Source of the DNA: Nitrososphaerota archaeon
Lineage (GTDB): Archaea; Thermoproteota; Nitrososphaeria; Nitrososphaerales; CADDZS01
Assembly: GCA_027886785.1 (NCBI GenBank)
Contig: JAPCJV010000084.1
Location: forward strand, 1-7,388
Direction: 5' to 3'
DNA length: 7,388 nt
Made by a program: the position numbers and the translations under genes. The notes below the pieces were generated by a model. It worked only from the letters and a program-made list of their open reading frames with translations. It was not told where the DNA came from and made no database searches. This document shows positions 1-5,975 of the stretch, in pieces (position 1 is the stretch's first letter; every line of letters starts with the position of its first letter).

Positions 1-602
1 ATAGCTCGTTTAGGGCGCGAAGGAGCTACACTCTCCTGGAAAGGATTAACGCCCGCGCGTTCGATCTCTATCACCGAAATCAGGACCTCGAGGGTGTGCT
101 CTCCTCCTTGACCTACCTCACCAAGCACTACGCTTCCGACGGTACCTTCCAAGCAGACCTCGAAAGCGAGACTTTTTACTTTGGATCCAAGGCTGCGATG
201 AAGGTGCTCTTTTATGAGTACGAGTGCCACCTGCGATCCCTCCGCGGCGAAACGATGGACATCCCCTTGAGCACTTGGATGTCGAGTGACTATCAAATCG
301 ATCATATTTGGGCGCAGGCTGCACTGAGTGCTGGCGCGGACTATCAGGAATATCTAGAGTGTGGCAACAAGTTAGGGAATCTTGCGGTCGTGCCTGCCCG
401 GACAAACATCGCAATGTCTAACCAGAATTTTTCGTACAAGAAAAACGCCTACAGAGAAAGCGGTTTGGAAGCGCTCAAGGGGATCGCCGAGGCACCCCAC
501 TGGCGTCGCCATGAGATACAAAAGCGCACCACGGAACTAGCAAATTTTGCGCTGCGACGATGGTCCCTGCCGAAGAAAGCCTTGCTACAAAGAATTAGCT
601 AG
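1..602 (+). CDS. GmrSD-like DUF1524 HNH nuclease domain protein, 3' part only
   Basis: This is the C-terminal end of a GmrSD-type restriction protein. The frame is open from base 3 to the TAG at 600-602, so the gene starts outside the window; the GTG at 96 is only the first possible internal start. The DUF1524 (HNH-like) signature is clear: DHIWAQ at about 297-314, then LGNL at about 372-383, then a run with spaced Asn, SNQ, F, K and Y residues (about 405-455), matching the family pattern HIxPQ ... LGNL ... N ... SNxxF ... K ... Y. In characterised relatives (GmrD, SspE, BrxU) this domain cuts DNA, and the DUF262 part, here presumably off the left edge, binds NTP and senses modification. The usual Pro of HIxPQ is Ala here. 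A role in defence against modified foreign DNA is inferred from the family. Family assignment is fairly sure; substrate is unknown. Confidence 0.82.
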   Translation, partial: SSFRARRSYTLLERINARAFDLYHRNQDLEGVLSSLTYLTKHYASDGTFQADLESETFYFGSKAAMKVLFYEYECHLRSLRGETMDIPLSTWMSSDYQIDHIWAQAALSAGADYQEYLECGNKLGNLAVVPARTNIAMSNQNFSYKKNAYRESGLEALKGIAEAPHWRRHEIQKRTTELANFALRRWSLPKKALLQRIS

Positions 603-757
603 CGAACGCCATCCAATTTCGTCTTGAATGATTATCGGGCCAAGCGGATGGAGGGTGGGACTGATTACTTGCGGTTGCGATTATTGTTCCCATCCCAAAT
701 TCATTGCATTACAGGCAACTCGATAATCAAATGCCCTGACTCAGGCAATCTCGTACA
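603..757. other. Convergent intergenic region with inverted repeats
   Basis: This gap lies between two convergent genes. TGATTATCG at 629-637 is matched exactly by its reverse complement at 721-729, with an 83-base interior. Inside it, GGGTGGGA (653-660) can pair with TCCCATCCC (688-696) with one bulge. No long T-tract follows on either strand, so calling it a bidirectional terminator is only a guess. Confidence 0.25.
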
Positions 758-1207
758 CTAAAATTCTTCATCCAACGAGTACGTAGGTCCATGTCTTTCA
801 TCTATGGTGTTGCCGGCAATTGAAATCGGGCCTTCTGAATCCAAAACGTATCTTGATGCGGGAACCTCCTTCAAGATTTCCTCCAAAGGAAGATCTGGAT
901 GTTTCAATTTGATGATCAAGTGAAACATTTGTTTGGCAGTCATTTGATCTATCGTCAACGAAACCGCGCGGTACGCCTTGGTGAGTTCTTGTTTGTTTGT
1001 ATGGGGGTCCCGCAGTTTTAGGTGCGGCGTCCGTACTCTGGCTTCAGGCGTTACTAACTTTCTTATTATTTTGATGCCCGCATCCAAATTTTCGTAAAGC
1101 GCATTTCCCCACCCCATGCGCTTTTGGATCAATTCAAGGATTACCCTCCGGAGCGCGAGCTTGTTTTGCTTCTCGGCGTTTGAGGCGGAAGCGAGTAACA
1201 GATCCAT
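758..1207 (-). CDS. Hypothetical protein, 149 residues, second gene of the coiled-coil operon
   Basis: I do not recognise this protein. It starts with ATG at 1207 and ends with TAG at 758-760. The N-terminal half is basic and probably helical (residues about 5-55, including NKLALRRVILELIQKRMGW). A Lys/Arg-rich middle (55-75) is followed by another likely helical stretch (85-115), and the C-terminal 25 residues are acidic. It is soluble, with no signal peptide, membrane helix, cysteine cluster or catalytic motif. Only 16 bp separate its start from the stop of the coiled-coil gene, on the same strand and with no room for a promoter, so the two are very likely co-transcribed and may act together. 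The pre-ATG sequence has only a weak AGAAAG as a possible ribosome site. The gene call is fairly sure; the function is unknown. Confidence 0.7.
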   Translation of the reverse strand: MDLLLASASNAEKQNKLALRRVILELIQKRMGWGNALYENLDAGIKIIRKLVTPEARVRTPHLKLRDPHTNKQELTKAYRAVSLTIDQMTAKQMFHLIIKLKHPDLPLEEILKEVPASRYVLDSEGPISIAGNTIDERHGPTYSLDEEF

Positions 1208-1223
1208 TCTTTCTACTAGATTA

Positions 1224-2987
1224 CTACCCGACCCTGTTCACCTCGGTGTTGAGTACAGAAATCAGACTTTCGAGAGGAACAGAAGCATCCTGTGCCCATC
1301 TCTTGTCCGCGGAGAAATTCTTGAAACGAGTAAGAATCTCTCCTACGATCGGTAGCACCTTGGCGTCTTCGCCCTTCCCCTCCGAATAAAGATCCCATAT
1401 CACCATCATCGTCTCCAGCTTGCCGACTTCCTCCAAGACCTCGAAGGCATGCTTGAGCGTGGAGACGGCGGGCGTTGCAGTTTTGATTAGCTCTGTTAGA
1501 TTATCTGAAAATTCAGTCGCAGAGGTTTTGGCATTTGAAGTGATCTTCTTGATTTCGTCGAGGGCGGTTTTACGCAGCTCTTCGATCGCGGCTTCGATCT
1601 TTCCCTTTTGTTCCCGAGCCGTTGTCAATGCAGCCAAGGTGGTTTCCTTCGTTTCTTCGATAACGCGTACTTCCTCTCTCTTTCTATCGAGAATTTTATT
1701 GAGATCGGAGATTCCTTTGATGGTTTGCCATATATCGTCAATGCTGGCCTCCTCTATCAATAGGGAAAGACCGAGCAAAGTGGCATCTGTCACTCCCTTA
1801 GTCCTTAAGTTAGTGTAAGCTCCGAGTTCTTCCTGCTTTTTCTGGCGTTCGCCATTAATCGCATCCAGTTCTTGCTGAGCATCGCTGACCACTTTTTTCA
1901 TTTGGCTTCGGAGTTTCTCAAGTTCCCCCAGAAGTTCGCCTCTTTGCGCGTTCAATTTTCTTATTTCGGGCTCAAGACCAAGCGAAGCGTCATAATTTTC
2001 CAGCAGGTCCTTGTTGAATTTATCAAGGGCTTCACGACGATTCAATCCGTGCGCAGCAGAGATCTTGACCACAGTGTCGGTTATCTTCTGCATCCCGGTA
2101 GCATCTAGTCCAGTATTTTCGATTACCTGCAAAGAATCGAGCGTTGCTTGCTTTGCGATCTGCTCGGAATCTGCGTCTACAATTTTTCTTTGCAGGGTCT
2201 CAAGGTCGCCTCGACCATCTTTTAGCTCCCCTTCGAGCGTCGAAATACGAGATTTGAGATCGTCGAATTGCTTCAGACTATCAACAACAACTTTTGGATC
2301 GGCATGATGTTGTGCGACGTTCTGCAAAATATTCACCGTTTGATCCAGACGAAGATCGATATCTAGACCAAGGGCCTTTAGAAAATCCCGGGATGTCACA
2401 TAACTCTTGAAATTGCTCGCCCTTACATCATACACCCCGTCCAAATTCTCTAGTTCCTTTTTCCTCGTCTTTATCGAGTTTTGAAGTCCGATGAGTTCTT
2501 CCTTAGCGCCCGGCAATTTCTTGCCAGTGGATTCCCAATCCCCTTTGACATCCTCGAAATCTCCGTACAGCTCAGTAAGCTGGTTTTGCTTTTCGCAGCT
2601 CGAAATCAGTTTTTGTGCGTCGTAATCTTTTTCCTTGCCCAGTTTCAATACAGAACCTATGAATTTCTTTGTCTCCCTCGGATTATCTATCTGGTTTCTT
2701 TTCAACTCGGCCGCGACCTCTGCGCCAGCAACCATCTCCTCCAGATCAACTTTATTCCGACGGGAAACCCCTGCTACTTCTACTAACTTCTCTAATTTTT
2801 CGCTCACTTGGTACTCATCTCCAGCTGCTTGCCAACCTTTATCCTCAAACAGTGCTCCGAATCGATCAATCTCACGGGTTACCGATCCTCTGCTACCAAT
2901 CATTCTTTCGATCTCGTTTCGACCGTAGCCCTCAAGGTAGCGCGAGATGATCTTATTCCGCCGAACGGCGAAGAGTCGAGCTGGCAA
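1224..2987 (-). CDS. HTH and long coiled-coil protein
   Basis: A 587-residue soluble protein. Residues 11-40 form a likely helix-turn-helix (IISRYLEGYGRNEIERMIGS, then the RGSVTREIDRF recognition-helix region), resembling the SRDEIA...GTVSNII HTH found at the start of long coiled-coil proteins in ammonia-oxidising archaea; that resemblance is from memory, not a search. Heptad-rich Glu/Lys/Leu coiled coil dominates residues about 130-185, 235-285, 335-395 and 430-500, with helical breaks such as DFLKALGLDIDLRLDQ (201-216). The C-terminus (510-587) is globular-looking. There is no Walker A or B motif, so it is not an SMC/Rad50 ATPase despite its shape. The start is TTG at 2987: an in-frame TAG lies 18 nt upstream, no ATG or GTG lies between, and the next Met (residue 29) would cut the HTH. 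A DNA-bound scaffold or regulator role is inference. Confidence 0.8.
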   Translation of the reverse strand: MPARLFAVRRNKIISRYLEGYGRNEIERMIGSRGSVTREIDRFGALFEDKGWQAAGDEYQVSEKLEKLVEVAGVSRRNKVDLEEMVAGAEVAAELKRNQIDNPRETKKFIGSVLKLGKEKDYDAQKLISSCEKQNQLTELYGDFEDVKGDWESTGKKLPGAKEELIGLQNSIKTRKKELENLDGVYDVRASNFKSYVTSRDFLKALGLDIDLRLDQTVNILQNVAQHHADPKVVVDSLKQFDDLKSRISTLEGELKDGRGDLETLQRKIVDADSEQIAKQATLDSLQVIENTGLDATGMQKITDTVVKISAAHGLNRREALDKFNKDLLENYDASLGLEPEIRKLNAQRGELLGELEKLRSQMKKVVSDAQQELDAINGERQKKQEELGAYTNLRTKGVTDATLLGLSLLIEEASIDDIWQTIKGISDLNKILDRKREEVRVIEETKETTLAALTTAREQKGKIEAAIEELRKTALDEIKKITSNAKTSATEFSDNLTELIKTATPAVSTLKHAFEVLEEVGKLETMMVIWDLYSEGKGEDAKVLPIVGEILTRFKNFSADKRWAQDASVPLESLISVLNTEVNRVG

Positions 2988-3016
2988 GTAGATAGTATAG
3001 TTTAGGCACTACGACG

Positions 3017-3023
3017 TATTTTA
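3017..3023 (-). promoter_or_regulatory. TATA-like box of the coiled-coil operon
   Basis: On the minus strand this reads CCTAAAATACG. Its centre is about 33 bp upstream of the TTG at 2987. With the usual archaeal spacing of about 27 bp, transcription would begin roughly 5 nt before the start codon, a near-leaderless arrangement consistent with the absence of a Shine-Dalgarno sequence. The match to the TTTAWATA-type box is moderate. Confidence 0.4.
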
Positions 3024-3037
3024 GGCGATCTATCATG

Positions 3038-3113
3038 GGACCAATTTTTCAGCTGTAGAGGACCAACAGGACCAATCGGACCGTAAAGGTTGCACAACAG
3101 GACCAAGGGGACC
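3038..3113. repeat. Cluster of six GGACC units with 22-9-9-22-9 spacing
   Basis: GGACC begins at 3038, 3060, 3069, 3078, 3100 and 3109; five of the six continue as GGACCAA. The intervals are 22, 9, 9, 22 and 9, so the pattern repeats with a 40-bp period. The 12-mer CAACAGGACCAA occurs at both 3064-3075 and 3095-3106. The cluster begins 15 bp upstream of the TATA-like box of the coiled-coil operon. It could be an operator or iteron array. A remnant of a Gly-Pro-X coding repeat is the alternative, because 9-bp GGACCA units encode G-P-X on both strands, but the 22-bp steps and a stop codon break any single frame. Confidence 0.6.
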
Positions 3114-3115
3114 AA

Positions 3116-3179
3116 CCGGAAAAATTTCTTTTGCCGGGAAGCAGGAATGAGCACCCCCTCCGGAAGAAAATTTTTCCGG
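3116..3179. repeat. Inverted pair of CCGG-bounded AT-rich palindromes
   Basis: CCGGAAAAATTT at 3116-3127 has its exact reverse complement at 3168-3179, separated by 40 bases. The right copy is itself a near-perfect 20-bp palindrome, 3160-3179 (CCGG ends, one G-T mismatch and an A-A centre). The left copy, 3116-3135, is a looser palindrome with CCGG ends. Each half could bind a dimeric protein, or the pair could form a hairpin. It follows directly after the GGACC cluster. Confidence 0.5.
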
Positions 3180-3527
3180 CTGCGGTCTAGTCGCAAGCAA
3201 ATGACGTACTGATCGCGCAAAAAGACATTGCGCATGAAGAACAACAGCAAAATAGCATGAAGGGAGAGAGTTCAAACAGTTAACTTTACCGGTAGGAAGC
3301 GATGAAATATTATTCGCTCTACGTTTTCTGTACTAAACCTTCTTGAACCATTTTAGTTGCCTAATTTTCTCTGTTCAGTACTGATGACGGAATCCAAAGG
3401 ATCAAGAATCTAAGGGCAGGTCAAACTCCTTGTTCTGAAAAGTACTTTCTCCTCAAAAGAGTTGTTTGATTAGAAAATCACTAAAAACCATAGGGGATAG
3501 TCTGCTCTAAAATAAAGTAGAATTTCG

Positions 3528-3535
3528 TTTATATC
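3528..3535 (+). promoter_or_regulatory. Archaeal TATA box of the ParB-like gene
   Basis: TTTATATC fits the archaeal TATA consensus well. Its centre lies about 34 bp before the ATG at 3566, which puts the expected transcription start about 5-8 nt before the start codon. The leader ATTTCGGGAAAACT has no clear Shine-Dalgarno sequence, as expected for a near-leaderless archaeal transcript. TAGGG (3491-3495) and CCCTA (3539-3543) form a short inverted repeat around the box. Confidence 0.55.
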
Positions 3536-3565
3536 TAACCCTAGAATAATCATTTCGGGAAAACT

Positions 3566-4639
3566 ATGAATCCGGCTGGCAACAACGAGGCTCCCGTTGA
3601 AAAGCATCCACCACTAAGAATTTCCGAGGAATACTCTCAGGTCTTTCCGACAAATCCTCAAGATGACTTGGCGCTCGAGGATTCTATAAGAAAATACGGA
3701 CAGCGCGATCCCATCGTCGTAAATCCAGAACTCACAGTGTTGGATGGACATAGACGACTTAGAGCCTGCACAAAGCTCGGCATAAAGCCAAAATTCGAGA
3801 TTCGGGCGTATCCAAATAAACTCGAAGAGAAGCGCTTTGTACTTTTGGCTAACCTGCAGCGCCGACAGCTGAACCCTTTCCAGAGAGCGGAAGCGGGGTT
3901 GGAACTCCTGGGGATAGAAAGCAAAGCTGCTCACGAACGTCTTCGAACGAGTCACGGTGAACCCGAGAAAGGCTCTGATGCCGATAACGATGGTCGCCTA
4001 GTGCCGATCGGCACTAGGCAGAGCACTGACTCTCAGAAAGGGAAAGCAGCGGAGATCGTTGCACGGCAGATCGGCCTTACGCCTAGAACATTTCAGAGAG
4101 CGCTGACGATCTTGCGAAGCGATGTAGGGTTAGATGTATTGCAAAAACTCAGAACCGGCGAGTATAGCATCTATACAGTTTTCAGCCGGCTAAAATCTCC
4201 CGTCGCGAAAGACGATAGCAAAACTTCTCGTGCTGATTTGTCTGAAGGTCTTCGGCTTGGAAAGACTCCTGCGAAAAATGCCAATGTACGTGCAATGACA
4301 AACGAGTTGGCGAGCGATTCAACGATCAATGAAAAGGGCACAGAGGGTGTTGTTGATCCATTAACAAATGCGAAGATTTGCACAGGCTGCCGAAAAGAAG
4401 AAACGCCTGCTGGAACCGGTCTTTGTACAAGTTGCCTGTATCTGATTCGCCTCCTTCGCGGCGTGGAATCTAGTAGACTACCATCGGGAAAGATGACCTT
4501 AACAGTATCAGCGTCATCAAAGCGCGAAGAGGCGAACAGTGAAAAAGGCTCCAAAGCTAACGGCCCGCATTTCAAGCCCCAAAAACCAAGAGAAGCTCCT
4601 CAAGAACAGACGCAAGTACCTGTATACGTACCTGCCTAG
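3566..4639 (+). CDS. ParB-like DNA-binding protein with C-terminal zinc-binding motif
   Basis: A 357-residue protein with ParB/Srx architecture. Residues about 15-105 form the ParB N-terminal domain: LALEDSIRKYGQRDPIVV, the DGHRR box at 60-64 (equivalent to the GERRxxA region of ParB), and NLQRRQLNPFQRAE at 96-109. A hydrophilic linker (128-158) leads into a helix-turn-helix region, AAEIVARQIGLTPRTFQRAL (161-180), then a helical KLRTGEYSIYTVFSRL segment (194-209). The C-terminal third is not typical ParB: it has CxxC-x11-CxxC (Cys272, 275, 287, 290), a likely zinc ribbon or knuckle, and a disordered Pro/Gln/Lys-rich tail. The ATG start fits the promoter and domain start. Known ParBs bind parS sites, many using CTP; no ParA or plasmid gene is visible here, so it may be an orphan partition protein or a regulator. 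The linker DNA contains a perfect 24-bp palindrome. Confidence 0.88.
   Translation: MNPAGNNEAPVEKHPPLRISEEYSQVFPTNPQDDLALEDSIRKYGQRDPIVVNPELTVLDGHRRLRACTKLGIKPKFEIRAYPNKLEEKRFVLLANLQRRQLNPFQRAEAGLELLGIESKAAHERLRTSHGEPEKGSDADNDGRLVPIGTRQSTDSQKGKAAEIVARQIGLTPRTFQRALTILRSDVGLDVLQKLRTGEYSIYTVFSRLKSPVAKDDSKTSRADLSEGLRLGKTPAKNANVRAMTNELASDSTINEKGTEGVVDPLTNAKICTGCRKEETPAGTGLCTSCLYLIRLLRGVESSRLPSGKMTLTVSASSKREEANSEKGSKANGPHFKPQKPREAPQEQTQVPVYVPA
3996..4019. repeat. Perfect 24-bp palindrome inside the ParB-like gene
   Basis: The half-site GCCTAGTGCCGA (3996-4007) is followed immediately by its exact reverse complement (4008-4019). It encodes roughly Arg144-Arg151, in the linker between the ParB N-terminal domain and the helix-turn-helix. 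In RNA it would form a stem of about ten base pairs with a tetraloop. No U-tract follows, so it is not an intrinsic terminator. It is a candidate parS-like or autoregulatory site for its own product; that function is inferred. I saw no second copy in the window. Confidence 0.85.
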
Positions 4640-4742
4640 GATTGAACGTATATTTCGATAAATTTGAGTTTACCTTTAGTGGTTCCAGTTCAGCATTTCT
4701 ATCTGATGAAGAGAAGCGGAAGTGCCCCTAATACTGGTCCGT
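4640..4742. other. Convergent intergenic region
   Basis: A gap of 103 bp between the ends of the ParB-like and RHH genes. The plus strand has short T-runs just after the ParB-like stop (around 4651-4655 and 4668-4676), which could serve archaeal T-rich termination. I see no strong hairpin. Confidence 0.3.
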
Positions 4743-5102
4743 TTACCACGAAAAATTATGGTATCCTCTTTTCTTAAGCTCCGCTTCCAGCTCTTGCTTT
4801 CGCGACCGCACCCGCTTTGCTGCAGCGAGTACCTCGTCATCCTCCCAAACCTTCAGGTCACTCGGCGTCAGCATCTCGTTAACAGAGAATTGCGCCACAG
4901 GGGAACAAAACTCCTCTATCTTGTGCATCCCGCCTTGTTCTAAGGCGGTACGCCTGCGCTGGGCAAACTCATTCAAGGCGGATCTTACGACCGAGGTAAT
5001 GCTTTCATCCTCCTTCTTCGCAAGCAGGACGATCTGGTCCAGCAGGGGTTTGTCTTCTCCCCGGAAATTGAGCGGAAGGACGTAGCGCGGTTTGAGGGTC
5101 AT
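4743..5102 (-). CDS. Ribbon-helix-helix (CopG/Arc-type) DNA-binding protein
   Basis: A 119-residue protein. Residues about 5-50 fit a ribbon-helix-helix fold: strand RYVLPLNFR (6-14), helix A around KPLLDQIVLLAKKED (18-32), a turn at ESIT, and helix B SVVRSALNEFAQRRR (37-51). RHH proteins bind DNA as dimers through the paired N-terminal strands and often repress their own operons. The C-terminal half is unusual for a minimal RHH: a linker (52-85), then a charged helix EVLAAAKRVRSRKQELEAEL (90-109) that may mediate oligomerisation or partner binding, ending in an aromatic GYHNFSW tail. Its ATG overlaps the upstream gene's TGA (ATGA at 5102-5099), so the two are translationally coupled. No toxin-like gene is adjacent, so calling it an antitoxin is not supported. 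RHH family fairly sure; target unknown. Confidence 0.8.
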   Translation of the reverse strand: MTLKPRYVLPLNFRGEDKPLLDQIVLLAKKEDESITSVVRSALNEFAQRRRTALEQGGMHKIEEFCSPVAQFSVNEMLTPSDLKVWEDDEVLAAAKRVRSRKQELEAELKKRGYHNFSW

Positions 5103-5689
5103 CCCGTTGATCCATTTCCTTGTACTGATGTACTGCTGCTTGTACTACAGGTCGCAGGCTTGGTATCGGAGGACACGCAATCGGCTTCTTTCTGCTCTGC
5201 TTCTTCGTCTTCTACCAGGGAGTGCACTTCCACATACCTCGGAAACCAGCCCGAGCGCTCCTTGAGGGCTCGCTCTAATCCCGACATCGTAGCCTTCCAG
5301 GTCCCTATTGGGGTTTCAGTGCCCGGGGCATAGATCTCTCCCCTCTCTACGAGGTGCTTTCTCGCGAATTTCACCACGGTGTCCACGACCTTTTTCCTGG
5401 ATTCAGGGTATACGGCGCCCAGGTCATCTGTGTCAAGCTCGGGAAACCATTTTTCCTTGACTTCGCGCAAAACAGCGGCGGTGGGAATGCCGCTCGCGGG
5501 GGACCTTGACAAGATGGAGAGGATTGCCATTTCGGGACTGGATCGCGCTGGCGCCTTTGTCTTTGCGGGAACGAGGGTTCTCTTCCTGCGCTTTGGCTTG
5601 GCATCCGGGCGTGCATGAGGACCCGACGATTGATCTCTACTTCTCTGCCTTTCTACTTCATGGTCTATTTCGCCAATACTAGCTTTCAA
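5099..5689 (-). CDS. Winged-helix protein resembling the Mrr N-terminal domain
   Basis: A 196-residue protein. The central part (about 52-145) looks like a winged helix: helix MAILSILSRSPASGIPTA (54-71), helix VLREVKEKWFPEL (73-85), recognition-helix region SRKKVVDTVVKFARKHLVERG (97-117), and a wing ending GTWKATMSGLERALKE (129-144). The order PTA...S...V..AR..L...G......W..T..G resembles the Mrr_N winged helix found on restriction proteins and stand-alone archaeal regulators; no nuclease domain is attached. The first 50 residues are basic and disordered (KPKRRKR at 31-37). After an acidic patch (159-168) the tail is Ser/Thr-rich. The start is TTG at 5689, chosen because it is the only in-frame start before the winged helix apart from Met54 and lies downstream of a good TATA box. 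It is coupled by ATGA overlap to the RHH gene. Probably a transcription regulator; the start is less certain than the gene. Confidence 0.72.
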   Translation of the reverse strand: MKASIGEIDHEVERQRSRDQSSGPHARPDAKPKRRKRTLVPAKTKAPARSSPEMAILSILSRSPASGIPTAAVLREVKEKWFPELDTDDLGAVYPESRKKVVDTVVKFARKHLVERGEIYAPGTETPIGTWKATMSGLERALKERSGWFPRYVEVHSLVEDEEAEQKEADCVSSDTKPATCSTSSSTSVQGNGSTG

Positions 5690-5709
5690 CTTTGGCTTCG
5701 CGAGACACC

Positions 5710-5750
5710 CGACAGAAAAAGTGCTGACTATTATATATCGTCGTCTGTCG
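5710..5750 (-). promoter_or_regulatory. Promoter and candidate operator of the winged-helix/RHH operon
   Basis: On the minus strand GATATATAATAG contains a strong TATA-like box (TATATAAT, 5737-5730). Its centre is about 44 bp upstream of the TTG at 5689, predicting a leader of roughly 15-20 nt. The box is flanked by an inverted repeat, CGACAG (5710-5715) and CTGTCG (5745-5750). Because RHH proteins commonly bind symmetric sites over their own promoters, autoregulation is a reasonable inference. Confidence 0.45.
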
Positions 5751-5975
5751 AAGCAGGCCCAATGTCTTAACTTTTAGAGTGGTTAGCTGATTGTTTGTGC
5801 CACCCCGCTAGGATGATAGACGGAAAGGGTCATTGTCGATCCGAAGGTCTTTCAGGTATGTACTCTGGAATTGATGGCTACTTTCTAGGTACATCGACGC
5901 TGGCGCGAACCAAACTTTCTTCCTCTGCGACGGACGATCAAAGAGGTTTTCGTCCTCGAGTTTTTTTCAGTGATT
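5751..5975. other. Intergenic stretch with no supported gene
   Basis: A plus-strand frame from 5795 runs on into the membrane-protein gene on the other strand; its translation is Cys/Arg/Ser-rich, lacks a credible domain and is rejected. A short inverted repeat, ATGTAC (5858-5863) with GTACAT (5889-5894), is visible. I see nothing else of note. Confidence 0.35.

Larger units (their letters stand above)
2988..3565. other. Divergent intergenic region between the coiled-coil and ParB-like genes
   Basis: This 578-bp stretch contains no convincing gene. The left third (3038-3179) holds the GGACC repeat cluster and two CCGG-bounded palindromes, listed separately. The middle and right (about 3200-3527) are AT-rich with only short imperfect inverted repeats, for example AGCGA (3298-3302) with TCGCT (3314-3318). 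The ParB-like promoter sits at the right end. Short reading frames on the minus strand across 3002-3275 have low-complexity, Cys/Ser/Pro-rich translations unlike the neighbours and are treated as noise. The length and repeat content would suit a regulatory or centromere/origin region, but nothing in the sequence proves this. Confidence 0.5.

Noticed and set aside
1420..2928. Several plus-strand frames of 78-132 codons across the coiled-coil gene
   Set aside because: They are rich in Ser, Leu and Phe, as expected for the complement of Glu/Lys-rich coiled-coil codons, and overlap one another.
3002..3275. Two overlapping minus-strand frames of 80-82 codons upstream of the coiled-coil gene
   Set aside because: Low-complexity, frame-hopping translations across the repeat cluster, with no domain and no continuity with neighbouring genes.
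3381..3439. Possible archaeal C/D-box small RNA (TGATGA near 3382, CTGA near 3436)
   Set aside because: The base before the C box is C rather than a purine, and no C' or D' boxes are visible between the two elements.
4171..4575. Minus-strand frame of 134 codons inside the ParB-like gene
   Set aside because: The plus-strand gene has clear domains over the same DNA; this is its antisense shadow.
4743..5689. Toxin-antitoxin interpretation of the RHH/winged-helix pair
   Set aside because: The partner looks like a winged-helix regulator, not a nuclease or other toxin, and its order and size do not match known RHH antitoxin pairs.
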